Shown: positions 17,192-25,207 of the stretch, piece by piece
Layout: the number at the start of each line of letters is the position of its first letter
How positions within the stretch are numbered: position 1 is the stretch's first letter
DNA from: Burkholderiales bacterium JOSHI_001
GTDB lineage: Bacteria; Pseudomonadota; Gammaproteobacteria; Burkholderiales; Burkholderiaceae_C
Reading direction: 5' to 3'
Assembly: GCA_000244995.1 (NCBI GenBank)
Contig: CM001438.1
Location: forward strand, 1,418,921 to 1,482,920
DNA length: 64,000 bases
Program-made: the position numbers and the translations under genes
Notes under the pieces: generated by a model
What the model was told of the DNA's origin: nothing
The model's database searches: none
What the model saw: only the letters and a program-made list of their open reading frames with translations

Positions 17192-18355
17192 TCAGGCCGC
17201 GTCGGGCTTGGGAAAGGTGCCCGGCAGCAGGATGCGGGTGTCCACATCGGCCACCCGGGTGCGACCACAGAAGGCCATGGTGAGGTCCAGCTCCCGGTGG
17301 ATGACCTCCAGCGCCTTGGCCACCCCGGCTTCTCCCAGGGCGCCCAGGCCGTACAGGAAGGCACGGCCGATGTAGGTGCCGCGCGCGCCCAGGGCCCAGG
17401 CCTTCAGCACGTCCTGGCCGCTGCGGATGCCGCCGTCCATGTGCACCTCGATCTGCGAGCCCACGGCGGCCACGATGTTGGGCAGGGCTTCGATGCTGGA
17501 CTGCGCCCCGTCCAGCTGCCGCCCGCCGTGGTTGGACACGATCAGCGCGTCGGCGCCGCTGGCCACCGCCAACTTGGCGTCTTCCACGTCCTGGATACCC
17601 TTGAGGATGAGCTTGCCGCCCCAGCGCTTCTTGATCCACTCCACATCGCCCCAGTTCAGGCGCGGGTCGAACTGCTGGGCCGTCCAGGCGCCCAGGTTGG
17701 CCATGTCGGTCACGCCCTTCACATGGCCCACGATGTTGCCGAACTGGCGCCGCGGCGTGCCCAGCATGCCCAGGCACCAGCGCGGCTTGGTCAGCAGGTT
17801 GATCATGTTGGCCAGCGTGGGCTTGGGCGGGGCGGACAGGCCGTTCTTGATGTCCTTGTGGCGCTGGCCCAGGATCTGCAAATCCAGCGTCACGACCAGG
17901 GCATTGCAGTTTGCGGCCTTGGCACGGTCGATAAGGCGTTCGATGAAGTCGCGGTCGCGCATCACGTACAGCTGGAACCAGAACGGCGCCTGGGTGGCGG
18001 CGGCCACGTCCTCGATGGAGCAGATGCTCATGGTGGACAGCGTGAACGGGATGCCGAAGGCCTTGGCGGCCTTGGCCGCCAGGATCTCCCCGTCGGCGTG
18101 CTGCATGCCGGTCAGGCCGGTGGGGGCGATGGCCACCGGCATGGCCACGTCCTGGCCAATCATCTTCGTGGCGGTGCTGCGGCCTTCCATGTTCACCGCC
18201 ACGCGCTGGCGCAGCTTGATCTTCTGGAAGTCGCTTTCGTTGGCGCGGTAGGTGCTTTCGGTCCAGCTGCCGGAGTCGGCGTAGTCGTAGAACATGCGCG
18301 GCACGCGCTTCTTGGCCAGCAGGCGAAGGTCTTCGATGGTGGTGATCACGGTCAT
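17192..18355 (-). CDS. lldD: L-lactate dehydrogenase (FMN-dependent, LldD type)
   Basis: This 387-residue FMN-dependent 2-hydroxy-acid dehydrogenase oxidises L-lactate to pyruvate at the membrane and feeds the quinone pool. Family signatures are MFYDYADSGSWTESTYRAN near residue 21, PVAIAPTGLTGMQHADGE, FWFQLYVMRDRDF, the flavin Lys in LILKGIQDVEDA, and the active-site block SNHGGRQLDGA, whose His is the catalytic base, then HMDGGIRSGQDVLKA and YIGRAFLYGLGALGE. AGGAGA lies nine bases before the ATG. A LysR-type regulator gene precedes it by 63 bases on the same strand. Related enzymes use glycolate or mandelate, but the sequence best resembles LldD. Confidence 0.92.
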   Translation of the reverse strand: MTVITTIEDLRLLAKKRVPRMFYDYADSGSWTESTYRANESDFQKIKLRQRVAVNMEGRSTATKMIGQDVAMPVAIAPTGLTGMQHADGEILAAKAAKAFGIPFTLSTMSICSIEDVAAATQAPFWFQLYVMRDRDFIERLIDRAKAANCNALVVTLDLQILGQRHKDIKNGLSAPPKPTLANMINLLTKPRWCLGMLGTPRRQFGNIVGHVKGVTDMANLGAWTAQQFDPRLNWGDVEWIKKRWGGKLILKGIQDVEDAKLAVASGADALIVSNHGGRQLDGAQSSIEALPNIVAAVGSQIEVHMDGGIRSGQDVLKAWALGARGTYIGRAFLYGLGALGEAGVAKALEVIHRELDLTMAFCGRTRVADVDTRILLPGTFPKPDAA

Positions 18356-18379
18356 GGTTGTTTGTCTCCTGAAGCCGTG

Positions 18380-18388
18380 ATGCTAGCC
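18380..18388 (-). promoter_or_regulatory. GGCTAGCAT motif, candidate -10 box of lldD
   Basis: On the minus strand GGCTAGCAT reads towards lldD, with the TAGCAT core 25 bases before the start codon and just upstream of the AGGAGA ribosome site. The same nine bases occur upstream of two other genes in this window (19980 and 23122). This supports a recurrent promoter element and an independent transcript for lldD. No clear -35 box is seen. Confidence 0.3.
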
Positions 18389-18418
18389 AGCCGCGGCGGG
18401 CGGGGACCGGAAGGTTGC

Positions 18419-19345
18419 TCAGGCCTGGGCGGAAAGCCATTCCTGAGCGTGGCGCTCGGCGCGTGCGCACACCCCTTGCAGCCACTGCGCGAACTGGGCC
18501 GCCGGGCCGCCCTGTGCCCACCGGGCCAGGTGGTAGGGCTGGCGGGCCGGGGCCGTGATCTTGAACAGCGGCACCAGCGTGCCGGTGTCCAGCCAGTGGC
18601 GTGCCAGCGTGGGCCGGGCCAGGGCCACGCCCTGGCCGCTGACGGCCGCTTCCAGCGTGAGCCCCAGGTCCACCAGCCGGGGGCCGTCGGTGGGTTCGGG
18701 CCAGTCCAGCCCGGCGGCGCGGAACCACGGCACCCAGGCTTCCAGCGGGGTGCGCAGCAGGGGCAGGCCGCGCAGGTCGGCCGGCCGCTGGGGGGTGCCC
18801 AGGCGCGCCAGCAGGCCCGGCGCGGCCACCGGCAGCAGGCGGTCGTGCATCAATGGCGCCAGGCTGGCTTCGGCCGGGTCGCCATGGCGAATCACCACGT
18901 CGGCGTCCACGCCTTCGCTGCCCAGGTAGGGCATGGACAGCAGCAATTCCAGTTCAATGTCGGGGTGGGCGGTGGTGAAGCTTTCCAGCTCGGGCACCAG
19001 GATCTGGCGCGCGAAGGTGGGCGGGCTCACCACGCGCAGCCGCTCGCGCCGCTGCTGCGAGCGCCGGTGCAGCGGCACCGCCGAAAGCAGGGCCAGTCCG
19101 GCGCGCACCTGCTCCAGGTATTCGCGCCCCAGCGCGGTCAGGACCAGGGCCTTGCCGCCGCGCACGAACAAGGGCGCACCCAGCAGGTCTTCCAGCGTGG
19201 CGATGCGCTTGCCCACCGCGCTGGCCGTGACATGGAGTTCATCCGCGGCGCGCTCGTAGCCGCCCAGGCGGGCGGCGGCCTCGAAGGCGCGCAGGCCGTC
19301 GATGGACGGCAGGCGCAGGTCGGCAGGGGGCGGGGCGGCGCTCAC
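18419..19345 (-). CDS. LysR-family transcriptional regulator (GcvA-like)
   Basis: This 308-residue LysR-type regulator has an N-terminal winged helix-turn-helix (LRLPSIDGLRAFEAAARLGGYERAADELHVTASAVGKRIATLE) and a substrate-binding domain. The RLPSLDxLRAFEAAARxxS pattern and the later SGQGVALARPTLA segment resemble the GcvA subgroup. It lies directly upstream of lldD in the same orientation, so control of lactate utilisation is a reasonable guess, but the ligand is unknown. LysR genes are more often divergent from their targets; here the co-directional order is slightly unusual. Confidence 0.87.
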   Translation of the reverse strand: MSAAPPPADLRLPSIDGLRAFEAAARLGGYERAADELHVTASAVGKRIATLEDLLGAPLFVRGGKALVLTALGREYLEQVRAGLALLSAVPLHRRSQQRRERLRVVSPPTFARQILVPELESFTTAHPDIELELLLSMPYLGSEGVDADVVIRHGDPAEASLAPLMHDRLLPVAAPGLLARLGTPQRPADLRGLPLLRTPLEAWVPWFRAAGLDWPEPTDGPRLVDLGLTLEAAVSGQGVALARPTLARHWLDTGTLVPLFKITAPARQPYHLARWAQGGPAAQFAQWLQGVCARAERHAQEWLSAQA

Positions 19346-19387
19346 GGCCGCATTGTGGATCGGACCCTGGCTCGCCTCGTGGGGAAC

Positions 19388-19882
19388 TCAGGCGCAGCTG
19401 GCGCTGCCGCAGCCGCTGATCAGCGCGGCCGGCTCGTCCTCGCGCACCATCGGGCGGGCGCAGGCGCCGCTGACGGGGTCGTAGCCCAGTTCGGCCATGT
19501 GCAGGGCCAGGCCGGCGTCCATCATCTTGGCGTGCTGGGGGAACCAGATCGCGAGTTCGTCCACCGCCACGCCCAGGGGTTCGAAGTCGCCGTCGTCGCG
19601 CGCGCGCTTCAGGCATTCGGACATCACGTTCAGCACCGCGGTGTGCTGGAAGCTGTGGCAGTTCTCGGGCGCGAAGCCGGTGGCGGCCATCCAGCGGTCT
19701 TCCTGGGCGAAGTGCTCTACGGTGTGTTCCACCAGGTGCTCGAAGCGCTGCAGCAGGGGGCCTGTCTCCTTGGACTGCCGGGCCTGCGCGGCCTGCGCCA
19801 GCAGGTCGATGAACTCGCGGTGCGTGGCGTCCATCTGCGGCTGCTGCAGCGCGAGGTCGTCGGTCCAGGTCAGAACGGTCAT
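19388..19882 (-). CDS. Bacteriohemerythrin-like oxygen-binding protein
   Basis: This 164-residue hemerythrin-domain protein should bind O2 (or sense it) at a di-iron centre. Expected ligands are visible: H21 (ATHREF), H57 and E61 (HTVEHFAQEDRWM), H76/H80 (CHSFQH) and H117 with D122 (QHAKMMD). The domain fills the first 135 residues; the rest is a short tail ending CGSASCA, giving a Cys-X3-Cys pair at the very C-terminus that could bind metal or form a disulfide. It is divergent from the DUF454 gene, with a marked inverted repeat between them. Confidence 0.88.
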   Translation of the reverse strand: MTVLTWTDDLALQQPQMDATHREFIDLLAQAAQARQSKETGPLLQRFEHLVEHTVEHFAQEDRWMAATGFAPENCHSFQHTAVLNVMSECLKRARDDGDFEPLGVAVDELAIWFPQHAKMMDAGLALHMAELGYDPVSGACARPMVREDEPAALISGCGSASCA

Positions 19883-19912
19883 GGCAGTGCGTCTGCGGGG
19901 TATTCAATGGCT

Positions 19913-19943
19913 TTTCAGGCACTAACAGGCTAACAGCCTGAAA
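19913..19943. promoter_or_regulatory. 31-bp inverted repeat between hemerythrin and DUF454 genes
   Basis: TTTCAGGC (19913-19920) and GCCTGAAA (19936-19943) are perfect 8-base arms 15 bases apart. Between them lies another CAGGC copy that forms its own small palindrome with the right arm (CAGGCT aac AGCCTG, 19926-19940). So three CAGGC half-sites are packed in 31 bases, 30 bases upstream of the hemerythrin start codon. This looks like a multi-site operator or a leader structure. Confidence 0.4.
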
Positions 19944-19979
19944 CAAGCTTCATTTTGCCCTGAATCAAGGCAGCAGCCC

Positions 19980-19988
19980 GGCTAGCAT
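19980..19988 (+). promoter_or_regulatory. GGCTAGCAT motif, candidate -10 box of the DUF454 gene
   Basis: GGCTAGCAT ends five bases before the ATG of the DUF454 gene. If TAGCAT is the -10 hexamer, transcription would start at or within a base or two of the ATG, giving a leaderless mRNA; no ribosome site is visible in front of this ATG, which fits. Confidence 0.3.
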
Positions 19989-19993
19989 GCGGC

Positions 19994-20416
19994 ATGGAGT
20001 CCCCCGCATCCGTGGTGCCGGCCCCTGCGGCCCCGCTGCCGCCGCCCCGGCGGCCAAGCTGGCAGCGTGCGCTGTGGGTGGCGGCCGGCGCCCTGGCGCT
20101 GGTCACCGGCATCGTGGGCATCTTCGTGCCTTTGCTGCCCACCACGCCCTTTGTGCTGCTGGCGGCCTTCTGTTTTTCACGCGGCAGCACGCGTTGCGAA
20201 CGCTGGCTGGTGGAACACCCACGCTTCGGCCCGATGGTGCGCGACTGGCGTGAACGCCGTGCCGTGCCGCTGAGGGCCAAGCAACTGGCCACGGTGATGA
20301 TGACCTTCGGCTCGGCCCTGGCCGCCTGGCGCCTGCCGGCCGCCTGGGCCTGGGTGCCGGCGGCCTGCTGCCTGGCGGTGGCGATCTGGCTCTGGCGGCT
20401 GCCTACCCGACGCTGA
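19994..20416 (+). CDS. DUF454 (YbaN-like) inner membrane protein
   Basis: This 140-residue membrane protein matches the DUF454/YbaN family: a Pro-rich cytoplasmic start, the hallmark GIVGIFVPLLPTTPFVLLAAFCFSRGS across the first two helices, then RCERWLVEHPRFGPMVRDWRERRAVPLRAKQLATVMM and two further helices before a basic end. The function of the family is not established. It is convergent with dinB, 14 bases apart, and divergent from hemerythrin. Confidence 0.85.
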   Translation: MESPASVVPAPAAPLPPPRRPSWQRALWVAAGALALVTGIVGIFVPLLPTTPFVLLAAFCFSRGSTRCERWLVEHPRFGPMVRDWRERRAVPLRAKQLATVMMTFGSALAAWRLPAAWAWVPAACCLAVAIWLWRLPTRR

Positions 20417-20430
20417 GCCCCGGCGCAGGT

Positions 20431-21627
20431 TCAGAAAAGTTCCTGGTCGGGCGCCGACTCCGCAGCGGCTTGTGGCGCCGGCAGGTTGCGCGCCCGCACC
20501 AGCGTGCCCACCCGCACCCCCAGCAGGCGGATGCGCCTCGCCAGGTCCACCCGCTTCAGGCACTGGCCGGCATGGCGGCGGATGGTGGCGGCGTCGTCGG
20601 TGGGTTGGGGCACCGTCATGTCGCGGGTGACGGTCTTGAAGTCCTCGAAACGCAGCTTGATGCCGATGGTGCGCCCGGCGTAGCCTTTGCGCTGCAGGTC
20701 CTGCGCCACCTCGGCGGCCAGTTCGGTGAACACGCGGCCCAGTTCGGCGCGGTCGCGCACGGCGTGCAGGTCGCGCTCGAAGGTGGTTTCTCGGCTCATG
20801 CTGACGGGTTCGCTCACGGTCACCACGGCGCGTTCATCGCGGCCGTGCGCGGCTTCGTGCAACCAGACGCCGTAGCCCTTGCCGAAGTGCTGCACCAGCA
20901 GAGCCGGCGGCTGCGCCGCCAGCTCGCCGATCGTGTGGATGCCCAGCGCTGCCAGCCTGGCCCCGGCCTTGGGTCCGATGCCATTGATGCGCCGCACCGG
21001 CAGGGGCCAGATGCGCTGCGGCAGGTCGTCCCAGGTCAGCACGGTCAGGCCATCGGGCTTGTCCAGGTCGGAGGCGATCTTGGACAGCAGCTTGTTGGGC
21101 GTGACGCCGATGGAGCAGGACAGCCCGGTGGCGCGCCGCACGTTGTTCTTGATTTCCTGTGCCAGCGCCTTCACGCCGCCCAGGGGGTCGTGGGCGATGG
21201 CCTCGCCCAGGCCGGGCAGGGCGCTGAGGTCGATGTAGATCTCGTCGATGCCGCGGTCTTCGATCAGCGGCGCCACCTCGGCCACCGCGGCCTTGAAGCG
21301 GCGTGAATACAGACGGTAGCGGTCAAAGTCCACCGGCAGCAGCACCGCGTCCGGGGCGCGCAGCGCGGCCTTCATCAGGCCCATGCCGGAGTGCACGCCC
21401 AGGTCGCGCGCCGGGTAGGTGGCGGTGGTGATGACGCCGCGGCCGGTGTAGTCCTTCAGCAGCGCGAAGCGCCGGCTGCCGTCGGGCTGGACCTCGGGCT
21501 GGTGGCGTCGTCCGCCGCCAATGACCACCGGCTGGCCCAGCAATTCCGGGTAGCGCAGCAGTTCCACCGAGGCATAGAACGCATCCATGTCCAGGTGGGC
21601 GATCCAGCGGCGCGGGGCGGGGGCCAT
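20431..21627 (-). CDS. dinB: DNA polymerase IV (DinB)
   Basis: This 398-residue Y-family polymerase carries out error-prone translesion synthesis. The start MAPAPRRWIAHLDMDAFYASVELL contains metal-binding D13; the second acidic pair is D128-E129 in DRGIDEIYIDLS. Palm, fingers (YPARDLGVHSGMG), thumb (NGIGPKAGARLAALGIHTIGELA) and little-finger (SMSRETTFERDLHAVRDRAELG) regions follow in order. The C-terminal PDQELF resembles a sliding-clamp-binding tail. About 23 residues are inserted between VVIGGG and GVITTATYPAR compared with E. coli DinB. The frame is open upstream to 21966 but without recognisable homology, so the ATG at 21627 is preferred. No LexA box was found. Confidence 0.92.
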   Translation of the reverse strand: MAPAPRRWIAHLDMDAFYASVELLRYPELLGQPVVIGGGRRHQPEVQPDGSRRFALLKDYTGRGVITTATYPARDLGVHSGMGLMKAALRAPDAVLLPVDFDRYRLYSRRFKAAVAEVAPLIEDRGIDEIYIDLSALPGLGEAIAHDPLGGVKALAQEIKNNVRRATGLSCSIGVTPNKLLSKIASDLDKPDGLTVLTWDDLPQRIWPLPVRRINGIGPKAGARLAALGIHTIGELAAQPPALLVQHFGKGYGVWLHEAAHGRDERAVVTVSEPVSMSRETTFERDLHAVRDRAELGRVFTELAAEVAQDLQRKGYAGRTIGIKLRFEDFKTVTRDMTVPQPTDDAATIRRHAGQCLKRVDLARRIRLLGVRVGTLVRARNLPAPQAAAESAPDQELF

Positions 21628-21663
21628 GGCCCATTGTGGCGGGGGCGGTCGGCGCGGCGGGCG

Positions 21664-21675
21664 ATCCGGCCGGAT
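21664..21675. promoter_or_regulatory. 12-bp palindrome in the dinB / DUF5666 divergent promoter region
   Basis: ATCCGGCCGGAT is a perfect palindrome 37 bases upstream of the dinB start codon, within the 190-base region that separates dinB from the divergent DUF5666 lipoprotein gene. GC-rich palindromes of this size are not rare in such DNA, so its role is uncertain. Confidence 0.25.
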
Positions 21676-21817
21676 GCGATTTGGCGCACATCCGATACAC
21701 AGCTTTACTCGGCAAAGACCGGTTTTCGGCTTGTCCGCCAGCGTCAGATGGGCAAAATGCACATTACAGATTCGCTCCGCACGCCTGCGGACCCCCACCT
21801 GCCAAGGAACCATTGAC

Positions 21818-23071
21818 ATGCACCATCCGCGCCTGACATCGCAGCCCCTGCTTTCGCTTTCCTTCCAGCGCCGCGGCCTTGGCGGGGGCTTGCTGGCCCT
21901 GGCCTTGCTGGCCGGCTGTGGCGGCGGTGGCTCCGACGCCGCCGTGGGCACCGGCGGCGGCGCCACCGTGGCGTCCTACGCGCTGGGGCCGATCACCGGC
22001 TACGGCTCCATCGTGGTGAACGGCGTGCACTACAACGAGAAGAGCGCCCGTGTTTTTGAGGACGATGTCGAGTGCGGCGCCTGCGCCAGCGCGCTGAAGC
22101 TGGGCATGGTGGTGGAAATCCAGGGCGGCGCGGTGGACACCAGCACCTCGCGCGCCAACGCCGCCACGGTGCGCTTCGGCAGTGAACTCAAGGGCCCGGT
22201 CAGCGCGGTGGACACATCCGGCGGCCTGATCACCCTGCTGGACCAGACCGTGGCGGTGTCCTCCTCCACGGTGTGGGACAGCAGCCTGACGGGCGGCATC
22301 ACCAAGCTGGCCGAACTGCTGGCCGCCGGCCCGGTGCTGCTGGAAGTGCATGCCCAGTTCAACAGCGCCACCGGCCAGTACCTGGCCACCCGCATCGAGC
22401 TGGAAACCAGCCTCAGCAGCTACAAGCTGCGCGGCACCGTGGCCAGCCTGGACACGGTGGCCACCACCTTCAAGATCGGCAACGCGATCATCAATTACGG
22501 CGGCATCCCCACGGCCAGCCGGCCCGCCAACCTGGCCGATGGCCTGAAGCTGCGCGTGCGCCTGGCCACCGCCCAGGTCAATGGCCAGTGGGTGGCCACC
22601 ACGCTGAGCACCGGGGTACGCAAGGTGGAAGACTCCAGCCACGCCCACCTGCGCGGCACCATCGGCACGGTGAACTCGCCCACGTCCTTCACGGTGGACG
22701 GCATCACGGTGGACGCCAGCAACGCCAGCTGGCCCGACGGCACCACCGGCCTGGTGGCGGGTGCCCGGGTGGAGGTGGAAGGCGCGATGGTCAATGGTGT
22801 GCTGGTGGCCACCAAGGTGGAGTTCGACAGCCACCACAGCGGCGACGACGACGACCGCAACAAGCCCGAGATCGACGGCACCGTCAGCGCGGTGGACACC
22901 AGCGCCAAGACCTTCCAGATCGAGGGCCGCAGCGAAACCATCAGCTATGCCGGCGCCAGTTTCAAGGACGGCACTGTGGCCAAGCTGCTGGTGGGTGCCG
23001 TGGTGGAAGTGAAGGCCCGCCTGGCCAGTGACGGCAGCCTGGTGGCCAAGGTGGTTGAATTCAAGAGCTGA
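21818..23071 (+). CDS. DUF5666 repeat lipoprotein 1
   Basis: This 417-residue lipoprotein starts at an ATG with AAGGAA nine bases upstream. A basic start and hydrophobic stretch end in the lipobox LLAGC (Cys34), followed by a Gly-rich linker. The rest consists of several repeats of about 70 residues of the DUF5666 type. Each contains a turn such as LKGPVSAVDTSG, a strand like FKIGNAIIN or FTVDGITVD, and an ending like VEVEGAMVNGVLVATKVEF. The motif GPITGYGSIVVNGVHY (about 57-72) is nearly identical in the second lipoprotein at 24212. A His/Asp-rich stretch (SHHSGDDDDRN) sits in the last linker. Function unknown; probably periplasmic or surface exposed. Confidence 0.82.
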   Translation: MHHPRLTSQPLLSLSFQRRGLGGGLLALALLAGCGGGGSDAAVGTGGGATVASYALGPITGYGSIVVNGVHYNEKSARVFEDDVECGACASALKLGMVVEIQGGAVDTSTSRANAATVRFGSELKGPVSAVDTSGGLITLLDQTVAVSSSTVWDSSLTGGITKLAELLAAGPVLLEVHAQFNSATGQYLATRIELETSLSSYKLRGTVASLDTVATTFKIGNAIINYGGIPTASRPANLADGLKLRVRLATAQVNGQWVATTLSTGVRKVEDSSHAHLRGTIGTVNSPTSFTVDGITVDASNASWPDGTTGLVAGARVEVEGAMVNGVLVATKVEFDSHHSGDDDDRNKPEIDGTVSAVDTSAKTFQIEGRSETISYAGASFKDGTVAKLLVGAVVEVKARLASDGSLVAKVVEFKS

Positions 23072-23121
23072 TGCCACGTTGCCCCCGAGCGACGCAGCGC
23101 CTGCGCGGGCTGCCAGCGCCC

Positions 23122-23130
23122 GGCTAGCAT
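23122..23130 (+). promoter_or_regulatory. GGCTAGCAT motif, candidate -10 box of the DUF6502 gene
   Basis: This is the third copy of GGCTAGCAT in the window, 44 bases upstream of the DUF6502 start codon and between it and the first DUF5666 gene. It suggests that the DUF6502 gene and the second lipoprotein can be transcribed separately from the first lipoprotein. Confidence 0.3.
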
Positions 23131-23174
23131 CGGGCCGCAGGCTCCCTTCGGAGCTTCGCGGCCCCGCCCATTTC

Positions 23175-24215
23175 ATGACAGCCCCACGCGCCAGCCCCTC
23201 TGACAGCGACGACGACCCACAGCGCAGCGCCCTGCTGGCGGCGGTGCAGGCCGTGCTGACCCCGCTGGCGCAACTGGCGCTGGCCCGCGGGCTGCCGTTC
23301 GGCACCCTGGAAGAACTGCTCAAGCAGGCCTTCGTGGACGAGGCCGACCGGGCCCACGCCGACCTGTTGCCACACCGCCGCGTCAGCCGAGTGAGCACAG
23401 CCACCGGCATTCACCGCCGGGAGGTGACGCGCCTGATCCAGGAACTGCGCGAAGGCCGCCTGGGGCACCCGCGTGAAAAGCGTTCGGTGCCCAACGAAGT
23501 GGTGGCGCATTGGCTCACCGACCCCCGTTTTCGCGACCGCCATGGCCAGCCGCTGAAGCTGCCGCGAAACGCGCCGCCCGATGGCGGGCCCAGCTTCGAG
23601 GAACTGGCCCATTCGGTGACGCGGGACGTGCACCCGCGCAGCCTGCTGGACGAACTGCTGCGCCGGAACATGGCCCGCCTGGACGGCGATGTGCTGTGCC
23701 TGCAGCGCGATGCCATCCTGCCGCGCGGCGACCAGGCCCGCATGCTGCGCGTGCTGGGTACCAACGTGGGCGCGCACCTGCACGCCGCGGTGGACAACGT
23801 GCAAAGCAGCGAACCCCGGCACCTGGAGCGCGCCCTGTTCGCCAACGGCCTGACGGCCCGGTCGCTGGACGAGGTGCGCACCCTGGTGGAAGTTCAGTGG
23901 CAGGCCCTGGTCCAGTCCCTGGTTCCCGCGGTGGAAGCGATGGTGCAGCGCGATCGTGATGCGGCCGACGCCACCCACGAGATGCGGCTGGGCCTGTACC
24001 ACTATGGCCACGCGCCCCCGCCGCCGCCGATGGAACCCCCACCCCCGGTTGCGCCCGACGCGGCCCGCAAGCCCGCCGCCAAGCGCGCCGGTGCCAAACG
24101 CCCCGATGCCCCAGCGGCCGACACCGATGTCGCCGCACGCTCGGGCCGAGGCAGCGACAAGGGCCGCGGCAAGGGCACCGCAGGCCCGACCCGACGAAAC
24201 AGGAAGCAAGCATGA
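23175..24215 (+). CDS. DUF6502 family protein
   Basis: This 346-residue protein matches the DUF6502 family layout: an N-terminal helical region (VLTPLAQLALARGLPFGTLEELLKQAFVDEA), a winged-helix-like segment (SRVSTATGIHRREVTRLIQELR) and a C-terminal half with VLGTNVGAHLHAAVDNVQS. The HTH-like segment suggests nucleic-acid binding, but this is not shown for the family as far as I know. The last 75 residues are Pro/Ala/Lys-rich and disordered. It sits between two DUF5666 lipoprotein genes and overlaps the second by ATGA, so it is expressed with it and may regulate or assist it. The ATG at 23175 is chosen; the upstream open frame runs into the previous gene. Confidence 0.78.
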   Translation: MTAPRASPSDSDDDPQRSALLAAVQAVLTPLAQLALARGLPFGTLEELLKQAFVDEADRAHADLLPHRRVSRVSTATGIHRREVTRLIQELREGRLGHPREKRSVPNEVVAHWLTDPRFRDRHGQPLKLPRNAPPDGGPSFEELAHSVTRDVHPRSLLDELLRRNMARLDGDVLCLQRDAILPRGDQARMLRVLGTNVGAHLHAAVDNVQSSEPRHLERALFANGLTARSLDEVRTLVEVQWQALVQSLVPAVEAMVQRDRDAADATHEMRLGLYHYGHAPPPPPMEPPPPVAPDAARKPAAKRAGAKRPDAPAADTDVAARSGRGSDKGRGKGTAGPTRRNRKQA

Positions 24216-25201
24216 GCAACCGATCCAAATTCCTCCTGCCCCGCGGGCGCTGGCGCCGCGGGTGGGCCATCGGCCTGTGCGCCCTGGCGCTGGGCGCATG
24301 CGGCGGCGGCGGCGGTGTGGGCCTGGAAGGCACCGGCACCACGCTGGAAACCCTGGCCTCCGGGCCCATCACCGGCTTCGGCTCCATCATCGTGAACGGC
24401 GTGCACTACGACGTGTCCAGTGTGGGCGGCGACAAGCTGGAAGACCTGGGCGGCGGCGGACGCACCAACGCCAACCTGAAGCTCGGCATGGTGGTGGAGG
24501 TGGCGGCCAGCGCCATCGACAGCAGCAGCGGCACGCCCCGTGCGGTGGCCTCGCGCCTGCGGGTGGCGCCGGAACTGCTGGGCCAGGTGGATTCGGTCAA
24601 CCTGGCAGCCGGCACGCTGGTTGTGATGGGCCAGGCGGTACGGGTGACCAGCGCCACGGAACTGGACGACCGCTTCACCAACGGGCTGGTCGGCGTGACC
24701 GGCGTGGTGGAGGTGTTCGGCTACTTCGACCCGGCGCGGGGCCAGTACGTGGCCACGCGCGTCGAGTCACGCTCGGGCTCCCTCACCAAGTTCATCGTGC
24801 GCGGCCCGGTCACCGGGCTCACGGCGCAAGCCTTCAACATCAACGGCCAGCCCTTCAGCTACAGCGGCACCGCCGGCGACGCCGGCCTCAGCGAGGGCGG
24901 CTATGCGCGGGTGGAAATGCAGACCCGCAAGACCGACGACGGGCGCTGGGTGGTTTCGGGGTTCAACAACAGCGCGCCGCTGCGCAGCGACGCCACCGAG
25001 GCCGAATTGAAGGGCCGCATCACCGCCTACAACGCCGCCACGCCGGCGCTGTTTTCTGTGAACGGCGTGCCGGTGGACGCCTCGGTGCTGGTGAACAACC
25101 TGCCGGCCGGTCTGGCCCTGGGCGTGCGGGTGGAAGTGGAAGGCGCGCTGCGTTCGGGCACGCTGGTCGCGCGCAGTGTGCAGGTGGAAGACGACGACTA
25201 G
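24212..25201 (+). CDS. DUF5666 repeat lipoprotein 2
   Basis: This 329-residue paralogue of the lipoprotein at 21818 has an N-terminal RGRWRRGWAIGLCALALGAC signal with lipobox Cys30 and a poly-Gly linker. It continues with GPITGFGSIIVNGVHYD (51-67) and about four DUF5666-type repeats, each ending in segments such as VEVFGYFDPARGQYVATRVE or VEVEGALRSGTLVARSVQVE. It starts within the stop codon of the DUF6502 gene (ATGA) and ends six bases from the convergent end of mshP. The two lipoproteins differ in repeat number, so they are diverged duplicates rather than a recent copy. Function unknown. Confidence 0.8.
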   Translation: MSNRSKFLLPRGRWRRGWAIGLCALALGACGGGGGVGLEGTGTTLETLASGPITGFGSIIVNGVHYDVSSVGGDKLEDLGGGGRTNANLKLGMVVEVAASAIDSSSGTPRAVASRLRVAPELLGQVDSVNLAAGTLVVMGQAVRVTSATELDDRFTNGLVGVTGVVEVFGYFDPARGQYVATRVESRSGSLTKFIVRGPVTGLTAQAFNINGQPFSYSGTAGDAGLSEGGYARVEMQTRKTDDGRWVVSGFNNSAPLRSDATEAELKGRITAYNAATPALFSVNGVPVDASVLVNNLPAGLALGVRVEVEGALRSGTLVARSVQVEDDD

Positions 25202-25207
25202 CGTCCT

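Noticed and set aside
17075-19933. A 952-codon open frame on the + strand across lldD, LysR and hemerythrin
   Set aside because: Same shadow pattern; it crosses three well-supported minus-strand genes and has no recognisable motif.
21628-21817. LexA box for dinB
   Set aside because: The only CTGT in the promoter region is not followed by ACAG at the right spacing.
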